From Bacteroidota bacterium (GTDB lineage Bacteria > Bacteroidota > Ignavibacteria > Ignavibacteriales > Ignavibacteriaceae), in contig JAIUOE010000002.1 in NCBI GenBank assembly GCA_020161395.1, positions 248,001 to 312,000 on the forward strand: a stretch of 64,000 bases of DNA. The letters run 5' to 3'. The notes under the pieces were generated by a model. That model searched no databases. It had not been told where the DNA came from and saw nothing but the letters and a program-made list of their open reading frames with translations. Shown here piece by piece: positions 41,245-52,900 of the stretch. The position numbers were made by a program, and so were the translations under genes. Position 1 is the stretch's first letter. Each line of letters starts with the position of its first letter.

Positions 41245-44200
41245 ATGAATAACATGCCGAATAACAAGACAATTTTTTCAAAGGTTATTGCAATTGCAAT
41301 GTTCCTTGCGCTGTTGCTTACGGGCACACCAGAGATTTTTTCCCAGGTCACAACACCGTTTCAACCCAGGTTTCAATCTAATGAAAAGGGTGATATTCAA
41401 ATATTTGGAAACGCATTGTTGAAATGCCCTGCGGGAAACTGCGGCGGTAACAACAACAGCTACAGCATGGTAAATATTGATATTGACAGTGATGCCTCCA
41501 CTTTTAACTCCAGTTCTGCAAATTTCACTCTCCCCGCAGGTGCTACGGTGTTATGGGCGGGCCTCTACTGGAACGGCATCTCAACCAATTCTGCAAGAAA
41601 TACGGCATTGTTCAAAACACCCGCATCGGGTGGATATGTGAGTCTGACAGGTATCACCTACGACAACAGCTACGGTTATCAAGGTTTTAAAGATGTGACT
41701 TCCCTCGTCCAGGCTGGTGGTACAGGCACATACATTACAGCAAATGTCAGAACAAATACCGGTACAAACACATGGGCTGGATGGGCACTTGTCGTTGTTT
41801 ACAGAGACCCTTCAAAACCACAAAGAAACCTGACAGTTTTTGACGGTTTGGCAAATGTAAGTACAAGCAATGCTAATGTAAATATTACTATAAGTGGATT
41901 TACAACACCCCTTTTCGGTCCTGTGAATGTTGCCCTCGGCGTAGTTGCTTACGACGGTGATGCTGATTTGACTGGCGATGCTCTCAAATTTAACAATCAG
42001 GTTATCTCAAACGGATTAAATCCTGCATCCAACTTCTTTAACAGTACAATCAGCAGATTCGGCACTCTGATAACTGATAAAAATCCAAACTATGCAAATC
42101 AGTTGGGACTTGATATTGACATCGTGGATGCAACCGGAAAATTGAGCAACGGGCAGACAAGTGCTGTGCTTAATCTTACAACCGGAGGTGAAAGCTACAA
42201 TCCCGGTGTGGTTACAACAGTTATCGACATCTTCGCACCTGACATTAACATCACTAAAAATTTCACAGATCTGAATGGTGGAAGTGTAACTCCTGGCGAT
42301 ACCCTTCTCTACACTGTCAGTCTCGTAAACAACGGACAGGATGCCGCCAACAAAGTAGTAGTTGTCGACTCAATTCAGAATTACATGACTTATCTTCCCG
42401 GCAGCATGGTTGTTACAAGCGGAGCAAACAGCGGAAATAAAACCGATGCAGCAGGTGACGATCAGGCATTTTTTGCTTCAGGAAAAGTAAACTTTAACCT
42501 TGGATCGGGTGCAACATCTTCTACCGGAGGTAATCTTAATCCCGGTGAATCGACTGCCGTCAGCTTCAAAGTGGTGACTGACCAGCCACTCCCCGACAGT
42601 TTGAGTGCAAACAATTTCGCTTTGGCAACCTACAAAAGTCAGTCCATTCCAATCAGAGACTACTCAAGTCAGTCTGCCACAGTTACGGCACCAATTATCT
42701 CATTATCCGATCTGTCACTTACTAAAACAGTTTCAAATTCTGCTCCCGTGGTCGGAAGCAATATCGTATATACAGTTAAAGTGACAAATTCAGGACCGGA
42801 AATCGCAACCAGCGTAAGTGTTAACGATCTCCTCCCCTCAGGTTTGCAATTCGTTAGTTATTCCTCCTCAACAGGAACCTATGACGATGCCACAGGTGAC
42901 TGGGTTATCGGTACAATGAATCCGGGCAGAACTGATTCTTTAAGAATCACAGTTTTGGTAAATGGTACCACAGGAATTACCAATTTCGCAGAAGTAAAAT
43001 CTCTTGATCAGACCGATCCCGATTCGAGCCCAAACAATGGAAATCCTGCCGAAGACGATTACGCTTCTGTTTCGATAAATCCTGTTAATTCTGCAGACTT
43101 GAAAATCAGGAAATTAGTAACTCCTGCCAATCCAACCGTTGGCTCAACTGTCACTTATACCATAACGGTGTCAAATGATGGTCCCGGTAATGCGACAAAT
43201 GTAATGGTAAATGACAAACTTCCAGCAGGTATATCATATGTTTCTCATACTGCCTCCCAGGGTTCGTATGTCCCCGCTACAGGTGACTGGAACATCGGTA
43301 CTATCAATAATGCAGGTGATGTGGTTCTAACTCTCGTTGGAACAAAAACTTCACCGAATATAATTACCAATATTGCAGAAATAACTGCGGCTGATCAGTC
43401 GGATCCATTTCCATTGGACAGGAAAGACAGTGCCACAATTCCGATTCAGGTTGCTGATCTTTCCATCAGCAAATCAGTGTCTCCACAGGCTCCTCAGTAT
43501 GGTCAGCAGGCAACATTCAGAGTTGTTCTGAAAAACAACGGACCAACGGCTGCAACAGGAGTAATTGCACAGGATTCACTCGTAAGTGGTTTGAGTTATG
43601 TGAGTTCAACTGTCACACAGGGTGTCTACGACCCGGTATCGGGTGAATGGTTTATTGGCACAATCGCCAACGGTGACAGTGTCGTCTTGCTGATAACGGT
43701 TAATATAACATCATCGATAGGTTTAACCAATACGGCATCGATCAAGTTTTCACACGAGATAGACCCGACTTTGGGTGACAGAACCGCGTCCGTAAACTTT
43801 ACGGCAGCCTCTTCCGATCTGAGTATTTTGAAGACAGTTGATGATGCAAACCCGGGAGATGGCACAACCATTAACTACACAATAACGATTACCAATAACG
43901 GGCCCTCAGCATCAACAAATTCCACAGTATATGACAAACTGCCGAATGGTCTGGTCTATCAGTCTCATTCAACCTCGCAGGGTCTGTACAATATTGCTAC
44001 AGACGAGTGGGAAACGGGTCCAATTCCGTCAGGTGGTTCTGCAACCTTGCATATTACTGCAAAAGTTATCTTTGACAGCCTTAGTGCTACTGTAATCAAT
44101 CTCGGACCCGCGACAGGCTTCAACCTCTTTGTTTTGAACGATTTTTCCGCTCCTTCATCGGATGTTGAGGGTAAAGCTGCGATAGGCAGAGATGTGAATG

Positions 44201-46155
44201 TAGCCGGTTACAGTTTTGGTGACAAGTATCCAAACTCGAACGGAACTGAAGATATTCTGATCGTCGGAAGAAATCTTACATATATCTCAGGAGCCATCTA
44301 TTCAGGAAATGTGGTGTATGGCAACTCCACCAACCTGCCGATTAATGGTGTTTCCATCAACAACGGAACACTTAGAAAAGATACAGTTATAGACTTCGCT
44401 GCAGCAGCCACTTATCTGCAGAGTCTTTCAACTTCCATCAGCCTCTATCCTGTGAATGGCTCCACCCATTTTGAATGGAACGGACTTGAACTTACAGGTA
44501 CAAATCCATTCCTGAATGTATTCTCGGTATCAGGTGCACAACTCTCCCAGGCAAACAGCGTTGCATTGAATGTACCGAACGGTTCTGCCGTATTGGTGAA
44601 TGTCAGCGGAACAAATGTAAGCTGGACAGGTGGACTTACAGTAACCGGAACAGCAAAAGAAAATGTAATCTATAATTTCTATGAAGCCACTGCTCTCAGG
44701 ATTGTTGGTATCGACATCCGGGGTGCCGTTCTCGCTCCGTTCGCTTATGTTACTTTCCCTTCAGGTGTTCACAATGGACAGATGATAGCATATAATGTAA
44801 CAGGAAGCGGACAGTTTAATCTTTCCAATTTTATGGGAAATATTCCAATAAACAAAGATATCTGGAATGTTGCGGAAATCATGTCCGCCGATCAGTATGA
44901 TCCCGACTCAACCCCCGGTAATAACGATCCTTCGGAAGATGATTATTCCAAAGTAAAGATTCATGTCACTAATATCGTTCCCGCTCCAAATCTCAACTTT
45001 GGAAACTGGAACTACATGACCAACTTTGGGCAGGATCAGATGGTCATGACCATTGCCCGTGACAACACTAATATTCTGTTCGCCGGAACTCTTGGAGGTG
45101 TGGTTTACAAATCCACCGACAACGGTACCAACTGGACACAATTACTCAATACCATTAACAATGCCACCCTTATCTGGAATATAAAAGTACTCCAGAACGG
45201 AAAAATTCTTGCTGCTACCGAACAGGGTATCTATATCTCTTCAGATAATGGTGCAAGCTGGGAACTCTCCACCCTGAACGGGAAAGATACCAGATCGATT
45301 GTTGTTGATTCTCAGGGTATCATCTATGTTTCCACATGGGGAAGTGGTGTTTATAAATCTGCCGACAATGGAAATACATGGACAGCCATGAACACGGGTC
45401 TGACAAATAACAATATCAACACCCTTGCAATAAATGCGCAGGGAACCCTGTTTGCAGGTTCATTCGGTGACGGGGTTTTCAGATCAAACGGCACCGGTTG
45501 GGACCGCCTAACCGGAGACAACCATTTTGTCTGGACACTTTATGTCGACGGACAAGGGTCACTCATCTGTGGTACATATGGAGCCGGTGTCTTCACCTCC
45601 AACGATAATGGATCATCTTGGACACATCTTGCCCTCTCCTCCAACCTGAACTATACCTACGGAATTACAGGTGATCAGAACGATAATCTCTATTTCATCT
45701 CCTTCACGGGAGGTGTCACTGTGAGAAATCACCAGACAGGGGCTTTCAACATGCTTGGCCTTTCAGCTCTTGGCGTTAGTTCGATATATATAAACCAGAA
45801 CAATCAGGTTATTGTCGGTACTTCACCCGGATACCTTTACAAAAACGATTCACCATTGACTTCTGTTCAGACCGAAAACAACGGTATCCCTGCGAAATTC
45901 GAACTGAATCAAAATTTCCCGAATCCGTTTAATCCTTCGACTCAGATAAGTTTCGCTGTACCACAGAAATCATTCGTGTCTCTCAAGATTTACGATGTTC
46001 AAGGTTCTGAAGTGGCAACTTTGGTTAATGAAGACAAGGAACCCGGGTTCTACTCAATCAATTTTGACGCCAAAAAACTGTCGAGCGGTGTTTATTTCTA
46101 TAAAGTTATCGCCGGTGACTTTAACGCAGTAAGAAAAATGATTTTACTCAAGTAA
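41245..46155 (+). CDS. Giant T9SS cargo protein with DUF11 repeats, inserted anchor-A domain and BNR-like repeats
   Basis: The protein has 1,636 aa with a signal peptide (about 1-34). A DUF3344-like beta domain lies at about 55-330. Five DUF11 repeats follow (each with a GxxVxYTxxVxNxGP core). The fifth is interrupted at about residues 942-1,205 by a choice-of-anchor-A/collagen-binding-like domain (GPATGFNLFVLNDF, GAAIGRDV-like) and resumes with NVAEIMSADQYDPDS. Five BNR/YCF48-like blades (YKSTDNGTNW) follow at about 1,250-1,520, then the T9SS sorting domain. It is probably a cell-surface adhesin. Confidence 0.85.
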   Translation: MNNMPNNKTIFSKVIAIAMFLALLLTGTPEIFSQVTTPFQPRFQSNEKGDIQIFGNALLKCPAGNCGGNNNSYSMVNIDIDSDASTFNSSSANFTLPAGATVLWAGLYWNGISTNSARNTALFKTPASGGYVSLTGITYDNSYGYQGFKDVTSLVQAGGTGTYITANVRTNTGTNTWAGWALVVVYRDPSKPQRNLTVFDGLANVSTSNANVNITISGFTTPLFGPVNVALGVVAYDGDADLTGDALKFNNQVISNGLNPASNFFNSTISRFGTLITDKNPNYANQLGLDIDIVDATGKLSNGQTSAVLNLTTGGESYNPGVVTTVIDIFAPDINITKNFTDLNGGSVTPGDTLLYTVSLVNNGQDAANKVVVVDSIQNYMTYLPGSMVVTSGANSGNKTDAAGDDQAFFASGKVNFNLGSGATSSTGGNLNPGESTAVSFKVVTDQPLPDSLSANNFALATYKSQSIPIRDYSSQSATVTAPIISLSDLSLTKTVSNSAPVVGSNIVYTVKVTNSGPEIATSVSVNDLLPSGLQFVSYSSSTGTYDDATGDWVIGTMNPGRTDSLRITVLVNGTTGITNFAEVKSLDQTDPDSSPNNGNPAEDDYASVSINPVNSADLKIRKLVTPANPTVGSTVTYTITVSNDGPGNATNVMVNDKLPAGISYVSHTASQGSYVPATGDWNIGTINNAGDVVLTLVGTKTSPNIITNIAEITAADQSDPFPLDRKDSATIPIQVADLSISKSVSPQAPQYGQQATFRVVLKNNGPTAATGVIAQDSLVSGLSYVSSTVTQGVYDPVSGEWFIGTIANGDSVVLLITVNITSSIGLTNTASIKFSHEIDPTLGDRTASVNFTAASSDLSILKTVDDANPGDGTTINYTITITNNGPSASTNSTVYDKLPNGLVYQSHSTSQGLYNIATDEWETGPIPSGGSATLHITAKVIFDSLSATVINLGPATGFNLFVLNDFSAPSSDVEGKAAIGRDVNVAGYSFGDKYPNSNGTEDILIVGRNLTYISGAIYSGNVVYGNSTNLPINGVSINNGTLRKDTVIDFAAAATYLQSLSTSISLYPVNGSTHFEWNGLELTGTNPFLNVFSVSGAQLSQANSVALNVPNGSAVLVNVSGTNVSWTGGLTVTGTAKENVIYNFYEATALRIVGIDIRGAVLAPFAYVTFPSGVHNGQMIAYNVTGSGQFNLSNFMGNIPINKDIWNVAEIMSADQYDPDSTPGNNDPSEDDYSKVKIHVTNIVPAPNLNFGNWNYMTNFGQDQMVMTIARDNTNILFAGTLGGVVYKSTDNGTNWTQLLNTINNATLIWNIKVLQNGKILAATEQGIYISSDNGASWELSTLNGKDTRSIVVDSQGIIYVSTWGSGVYKSADNGNTWTAMNTGLTNNNINTLAINAQGTLFAGSFGDGVFRSNGTGWDRLTGDNHFVWTLYVDGQGSLICGTYGAGVFTSNDNGSSWTHLALSSNLNYTYGITGDQNDNLYFISFTGGVTVRNHQTGAFNMLGLSALGVSSIYINQNNQVIVGTSPGYLYKNDSPLTSVQTENNGIPAKFELNQNFPNPFNPSTQISFAVPQKSFVSLKIYDVQGSEVATLVNEDKEPGFYSINFDAKKLSSGVYFYKVIAGDFNAVRKMILLK

Positions 46156-46226
46156 TGCAGTAATCCAATAATGCAGTAATGCAGTAATTTTTGTGGCATC
46201 CGGGGTTCGGGTGCCATTTTTTTTTG
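46156..46226 (+). terminator. Short-repeat tract and terminator after the DUF11 cargo gene
   Basis: TAATGCAG recurs three times within 35 bases after the stop. TGGCATCC (46,194-46,201) then pairs with GGGTGCCA (46,209-46,216) before a T9 tract. Confidence 0.75.
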
Positions 46227-46431
46227 CTTCCATTCCCGTCCCACAACCATTATAATTTCGTGGAAAAAAAGTTAATTTTCCCTGAAACTGTGCTGTACCT
46301 CACATATATATCCGATGACTTAAAAAAATATCTTCCAATCAGAAAAAAAATGTAAAAATTAACTTTGATTGCAATAATACTTTGATTACATTAATGTAGC
46401 TAAATTTTAATAATCAGTTAACCGTCGAATA

Positions 46432-46467
46432 AGAGCGGTTCGTCGACGGAAAATCATCATTCGACGA
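46432..46467 (+). promoter_or_regulatory. Mutually exclusive hairpins in the leader of the next cargo gene
   Basis: CCGTCGA (46,432-46,438) can pair with TCGACGG (46,443-46,449). CGTCGAAT (46,433-46,440) can instead pair with ATTCGACG (46,459-46,466). The rest of 46,227-46,509 is AT-rich and holds no gene; it presumably contains the promoter, but I see no sigma-54 pattern. Confidence 0.45.
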
Positions 46468-46509
46468 AAATATTGTTTTTAATCACCTCATAATCAAAGG
46501 AACAAATAC

Positions 46510-49500
46510 ATGAAGTATTTTAAGTTCTTTTTGTCAGTTTTTGTTCTGTTCTCGGTCGCATTCACTTTGAATGCACAACCAACCGTGAACATAACGAATC
46601 CGGTACCAGCTTCTACAGGTGTCACGCTTACGCCAACACTTGAATGGAGTATTGGAGCCGGCACACCTCCTTATAACAGCACAGTTTACATCTACACTGA
46701 TGGAACTTTTTCCACTTTGTTGCATACTGCAAATGTTGGAGTTGCAACAAGTTACGCTGTCCCCGGTGGCGTGCTGCAGAACAATTGGAGATATTGGTGG
46801 ATAGTTGAAGTTACTGACGGCGCATTTATTGGGTCCGTAACTGCATCAGCTAATTTTACCACACTTCTCGCTACACCTGTTCTCGCTTCGCCCGCCGATG
46901 CATACATTTCCAACACAATGACTCCAACACTTTCCTGGACAATGGACGATAATAAAGGAAATGTGAGATACAGACTTCTGACAGGAACCTCCCCCGGTTT
47001 AACTGTTGGTGCCAACCTTAACAGCACCACCGGTGTAAATCCAGGCTCCCTTTCAACCACACCATTGGCTTTACTTCCCGCCACGAAATACTGGTGGACA
47101 ATCAATGCCGAGGTAAGCAGTGGAACAGCTGCAAATAATGGTGAAACAGCCCAGGCTGCCACTGAAAGGACCTTCTACACCCCGCTTGATGTTCTAACCA
47201 CTCCGATAAACGGAGTAACCGGTCATACACTCGAACCGACCTTCGCCTGGACAGATGTGAATTTCGAGACAGAGTATGAACTTAGAATTTCAACCGCAGG
47301 TGGATCACAGGTCGCTTTTGATGCCGGACTGGTTTTCACCGATCTCGCAATACCTGCGAATTCCACTTCGGTGATTTACAACGAAAACACACTTAACGAG
47401 GGACCGGGCTCAACATATCCGTTCCCGCTCAATGCCAACACAACCTACTACTGGCAACTCGTTGCTAAAGATGGAAGTGTAAGTGTCCCGTCACCAATCT
47501 GGCATTTTACCACTTATCCGGTTGTTACCGTAAGTCAGTTTAATCCTGCTAACGGAGATATTGTCTATCTGAACGATGTAATTTTCTCTTATGGCATCAA
47601 TCAGGCAACCAATGACCTGAAGTTTAAATTGCAGGTTAAGTCTGCTTTGGTTCCTCCGGTAAAAACAGACTGGCTCACATCCAATTTTACAGGAACTTCG
47701 GTTAATTTAAACCAGACTGTCAACCTTTTAGGAGGCACAAAATATTACTGGAGAGTCGTCCTTCTGAACAACTCAAATCAGGTAATGGCGTATTCACCAA
47801 CCAGTTACTTCACCACGAGTGGAGGGGCTACAGTTCCCTATCCCTCATGGCCCATTGGTAATCCTAAAGTGTATACCAATTCTCCACAACTTTACTGGTA
47901 CACAGCCGGATACAGCGCTGACATAACATTCGATGTGCAGGTTAAACTGTTACCTTTGGGTGTACCTGTTTACAGTGCGACCAACATAACAAACATTTAT
48001 CATCAGATATCTACTAATCTCCTCCCGGGTACGATGTACTACTGGCAGGTTAGAAGTGTCTATAAGAGAGGCACTCCCGATGAACAGACATCCGCCTGGA
48101 GTGCTGACAACACCTTCACAACCTGGGGTGCCGGAACACTTGTCGTGCCTAATCCTTCATATCCTGTTGATAACCTGTTGGTTTACACCACTTCACCATA
48201 TCTTTACTGGTGGCTGGGTCAGGATGGAACAGGTTTAACCTACGACATCAGATACGGAACTGATCCAACACTTACAGTTTATGCTTCGGTAGCAGGTGTT
48301 ACCAATCTGTTCCATCAGCTTTCTAACCTTGTTCCCGGTGCCACCTACTACTGGCAGGTTCGTTCAAACAATGGTTCAAGCACTTCGGCATTCTCTGCAA
48401 TTCAGTCATTTTCGATCGCAGGTGGAGTTGCTAATGGATTTACAGTTCTTAACTGGCCAACCGGCAATCCAACTGTTTACACAACAACACCAACCCTCTC
48501 ATGGTACCTTGAAGGTTCACCTATGGGTATTACAGGTTACCATGTCAGATGGAAAACCGGTTCAAATTCATCCAACTGGGATGCTGATTATACCGGATTT
48601 GCTTTTGTCGGTGATGCATATAATACCTCATACACATTTTCAGTACCTTTCGCTGAAGGTCAGGTAGTTTACTGGGCAGTAGCTGCCACAAACGGTATTA
48701 CACATTCTGCCTGGTCAAGCGATCATTTCACGATTTACAGTGGTGCCACACCGGGTGCTCCTGTCATTTCTTGGCCCTCCGGTAACGCTTTGATCTATAC
48801 CGTCGATCCTCAGTTGAACTGGTGGGTAAATGGTTCCACGAGCGGAATCGTTGGTTATCAGGTTGTCTACAGCTATTCCGATGTATTCGCTCCTGCTGCT
48901 ACCACCACAGCTTATTCCACATCAACATCCCTGAATGTTACAGGTCTTGTTGAAGGCGCAACCTACTGGTGGAAAGTAAGAGCTCATTTGGGTGGTATGT
49001 CCTATGGTGCATTCTCGGCAGTTGAATCGTTCACTGTCAATCCCGGTTCGTTTGCTCCAGTAACTCCAATAGTTGGAGGACCGAACAATGTTATGATCAG
49101 CACCACTACTCCAATACTGTCGTGGGCACTTCCTGCAGCTCCTCCTGCGGGTGCTAAATTTGAACTTGAAGTTGCTGACAATTCACAGTTTACAGGTTCA
49201 ACCGTTTTCAACAACCTGACAGCAAACAACAAAATGCTTCAGGGATTGACAACAAATAAAAGCTACTTCTGGAGAGTAAGGACAAAGACCAGCGACGGAA
49301 GTTATTCATTCTACTCAGGAATGGGCAAGTTCAATGTAATGGATGGAGCAACTGATGTAAAAGAAGTTGCAGAAATCCCGAAAGAGTTCAACCTCGATCA
49401 GAACTATCCAAATCCGTTCAATCCTTCAACCAACATCAGATTTGCCTTACCGGCAGATGCGAATGTAAAACTTGATGTGTACAACACACTCGGTGAAAAA

Positions 49501-49644
49501 GTTGCCGAACTGCTTAACGGTCCAATGACTGCAGGCAATTACGCAATCGCTTTTAACGCATCCGCATTACCATCAGGTATCTACTTCTACAGAATTGAAG
49601 CAGGCAGCAACATTGCCGTTCGCAAGATGATTCTGATGAAATGA
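46510..49644 (+). CDS. T9SS cargo protein of fibronectin-like Trp/Tyr-rich modules
   Basis: The protein has 1,044 aa with a signal peptide (about 1-22). About ten beta modules of roughly 90 residues follow, each with the pattern PTLxW...YWW/YYWQV, resembling fibronectin type III units. The T9SS sorting domain closes it (YPNPFNPST, about residue 960, to KMILMK). It lacks the LamG half of its two paralogues at 49,931 and 59,737 but matches them from the first module on. It is probably a surface adhesin or glycan-binding protein. AAGGAA ribosome site upstream. Confidence 0.82.
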   Translation: MKYFKFFLSVFVLFSVAFTLNAQPTVNITNPVPASTGVTLTPTLEWSIGAGTPPYNSTVYIYTDGTFSTLLHTANVGVATSYAVPGGVLQNNWRYWWIVEVTDGAFIGSVTASANFTTLLATPVLASPADAYISNTMTPTLSWTMDDNKGNVRYRLLTGTSPGLTVGANLNSTTGVNPGSLSTTPLALLPATKYWWTINAEVSSGTAANNGETAQAATERTFYTPLDVLTTPINGVTGHTLEPTFAWTDVNFETEYELRISTAGGSQVAFDAGLVFTDLAIPANSTSVIYNENTLNEGPGSTYPFPLNANTTYYWQLVAKDGSVSVPSPIWHFTTYPVVTVSQFNPANGDIVYLNDVIFSYGINQATNDLKFKLQVKSALVPPVKTDWLTSNFTGTSVNLNQTVNLLGGTKYYWRVVLLNNSNQVMAYSPTSYFTTSGGATVPYPSWPIGNPKVYTNSPQLYWYTAGYSADITFDVQVKLLPLGVPVYSATNITNIYHQISTNLLPGTMYYWQVRSVYKRGTPDEQTSAWSADNTFTTWGAGTLVVPNPSYPVDNLLVYTTSPYLYWWLGQDGTGLTYDIRYGTDPTLTVYASVAGVTNLFHQLSNLVPGATYYWQVRSNNGSSTSAFSAIQSFSIAGGVANGFTVLNWPTGNPTVYTTTPTLSWYLEGSPMGITGYHVRWKTGSNSSNWDADYTGFAFVGDAYNTSYTFSVPFAEGQVVYWAVAATNGITHSAWSSDHFTIYSGATPGAPVISWPSGNALIYTVDPQLNWWVNGSTSGIVGYQVVYSYSDVFAPAATTTAYSTSTSLNVTGLVEGATYWWKVRAHLGGMSYGAFSAVESFTVNPGSFAPVTPIVGGPNNVMISTTTPILSWALPAAPPAGAKFELEVADNSQFTGSTVFNNLTANNKMLQGLTTNKSYFWRVRTKTSDGSYSFYSGMGKFNVMDGATDVKEVAEIPKEFNLDQNYPNPFNPSTNIRFALPADANVKLDVYNTLGEKVAELLNGPMTAGNYAIAFNASALPSGIYFYRIEAGSNIAVRKMILMK

Positions 49645-49741
49645 TCTGAAGGCTGAATAGCGAAAGTTGAATGACTGAATAGCGAAGGCTGAAAGTCATA
49701 ATTCATAATTAAAAAGCCGCCCCTAAAACGGGCGGTTTTTT
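49645..49741 (+). terminator. GGCTGAA-type repeat tract and terminator
   Basis: After the stop, CTGAA-containing units (GGCTGAATAGCGAA and variants) repeat four times to about 49,697. AAAGCCGCCC then pairs with GGGCGGTTTT (ending 49,738), followed by T. Confidence 0.8.
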
Positions 49742-49930
49742 TTTGTGATTTTTCGCACAATTCCTTCATCTCCTGATTTATTTTTTTCATATTCAATTTT
49801 TCGTTAGGTAGATAATAATACTTATATTAAATTATAACCGGGAACCATATCTTTTTGAATCTTCTGTGTTGCAATTTTATTCTCAAAAATGTGTACAAAG
49901 ATTTTATCTAATTTAACCGACGGAGAAACG

Positions 49931-52900
49931 ATGAAGTATTTAAGATACTTTTTATCTGTTCTGACTCTTCTTTTTTTTACCCAGCCTCTTTTTGGACAGA
50001 ATGGCGGAAACGCTCTCAGTTTTGACGGTTCTGATGATTATGTAAAAGTTGATGCAGGAGCCGGAACGGGTCTGAACCTCGGTGGATCGAGCCAGTTTAC
50101 AGCCTCTTTTTGGGTATATCCCAATAACCCCGCTTCTGTAGTGAATCAATATTTATTCCACAAACACTTTAGCGCTATCGGGACTGTGCAATACTCAATC
50201 TGGATCAATTCAGGAGTGGTAAGCTGCCGGATCGACAGATTCTCTGCAGGTGGCAATTACTTTTTAACAGGTCCCTCAGCCATTATAACCCAGTCGAAAT
50301 GGTATTACATCTCCTTTGTTAAAACTGCCACTCAATTGCAGGTTTATGTCGACGGAATTCTTTATAACGCAGGTAATATCCCTGTCACTCAACTTGGTGC
50401 TTCCGCTTCAAATGGAAATGTCATGTTCGGACGCGATGATGCCGGCACTTTCCCCCTCGACGGTAAAATGGATGAGATTAAAGTATGGAATGGTGCACGA
50501 ACCGCGGATCAGATCCGTCAGGATATGTACCGAAACGAGTCATCTGCCACGACGAATCTGACTCTTTATCTTCCTCTAAATGAAGGAACCGGGCAGGTAC
50601 CGACGGATTTTGGAAATACTCCGGCTAACACCGTGACACTGGGACCCACCTCGGGTGCCGAGTCTCAAGACCCGACCTGGGCTGTCTCCGGTGCCACTGC
50701 AGGACCTCGCCAGTCAATCAAATTTGATGGCTTGGATGAATTTGGACAATCATCGTCCCCCGATCCGGTTCTTAACACCACTGATTTATCTGTGGAGTTT
50801 TGGTTAAGACATACCGGTGGCGGATCAGAACAGGTTGTTCTCAAACAAGGGACAGCTTCCAATAACCAGCAACTTACCCTGGGTTTTAAATCGTCATCGG
50901 ATATTAATAATCCAAACGCTTTCTATATCTCTTTTTACGGAAATGAACTTGTGGGTCCCGGGGGTTTACTCGATGTAAACTGGCACCATTATGCAGCGAC
51001 TTACAACAGAACCTCCGGACAGAGGAAACTGTATAAGGATGGACTGGTGATTGCACAGGATATATCGCCAGGTACATTAAACTCCTCCGGTACCATGTTT
51101 CTCGGTTCACTGGATGGTGTTCAGAAATTTGTAAATGCATATATGGATGAACTGAGGATTTGGACAACCGAAAGAAGTGAGTCACAAATTCTCGAAAATA
51201 TGAATACTTCCGTCAATAGTGATGAAACCGGATTATATGCACAATATCGCTTTGACCAGACACCGGAATTATCTCAAAATCAGGCTTATGATTTCACTTC
51301 CAACAAATTTAATTTAATCCTTTCCAACATTGAAGGTGATCTCGATTTTTCTGATCAGGCACCATTCCATTCATGGACAGGTGGAGTCAGCAGTGACATA
51401 ACCAACGCATTAAACTGGGGCAATCTCTCAGTACCTGACCCCTTTAGCAGTGTAGGATTTAATGCAATCTCTTCCCTTGCGAACATTCCCTTGCTCACCG
51501 GGGGTATGTCCTGGTTTAATGCCACCATAACAACACCCGGTATTACAAGTGCATCGGGAATGAATATTCAGGGCAGCCTTTTGGGTACCACTCTGCCACT
51601 GAACCTCTCCGGAAGCAATGTGTTTATGGGGCAGTTCGGAAATCTTGTTGAATCAGGCTCGGGTATCTTAAGCAATGGCACGATTATGATGAGTTTGATC
51701 CTGAATGCACCCAATAATGTGAATGCAGCCAACTTTGGGATGACTTTCACTTCTTCAGCTAATTTTGGTCCCACGCTCGTTCAGCGGACTCACTTTGGCT
51801 GGATTCTTGGAGCTTCAACCGCAATTACAAGATTCTTTAAAATAAGTCCCTCCTTGAACACAGGTCTTAATGCCACTCTTGTTTTTCATTACGATGAATC
51901 AGAGCTTAATGGTAACACAGAAAGTAACCTGAAGATATTAAAATCAACTGACAATGGCATTACCTGGTTCGGTGTACCGGCAACACAAAATGTTGTAGAC
52001 AACTCGTTTACAATTACAGGACAAAATTCGCTCGGAATGTATACTGCATTTGGATATGCCGCACCGATTATTATTCCGGTACAGCCGGGTGTAAATCAAC
52101 CTCTGGTTTCATTGACTCCAACCATCGGTTGGATTATGGGAGGAGGTATGCCCGCTTTTAGTTTCGTAGTTGAAATTTACAGCGATGCGGCACTGACAAA
52201 TCTTGTTCACGCTTCGAGTTCGTTTTCAGGAGCGCCAATTTACAATGTTCCTCCATCAGTCCTGCAGTACAATACCAGATATTACTGGAGAGCTGCTGTA
52301 ACTGATGCGGCAGGTGTCGTAAATTACTCCCCGACAAGAGCTTTTACCACTCTTCTCGATACCCCTGCGCTCGTCTTCCCTGCAACTGAATTTGAATCGT
52401 TACTGATGTCGCCTGACCTGGAATTCAGCATAAACCCAAGTACAACCAATGTCCTATATCATCTGCTTGTCGGTACAGCTCCCGGATTGACTGTTGGTGC
52501 AAACACAAATCTAACGACCGCAGTAAATCCCGGTTCTTTCGTCCTTAATCCGGTGGGACTTGCAATAGCCACAAAATACTGGTGGACAGTAAATGCGCAG
52601 GTGAGTGATATCACAGCTCATAACAACGGGGAAAATTACACTGCAGCAACAGAAAGGACATTTTACACCCCGCTCGCTATTCAAACCTCTCCTGTTAATG
52701 GTGTAACCGGTCATACCCTTGAGCCTTCTTTTACCTGGGATGATGTTGCCTGGGAAACGGGTTATGAATTGAGAATCTCAACGGCAGGAAGTTCACAGAC
52801 CGCATTCAACAATGGTGTGATTTTCACGGATTTGAATCTACCGGCAAATACAACAAGTGTGGTTTATAACGAAAACACCGAGGATGAACTTGCCCCCGGG

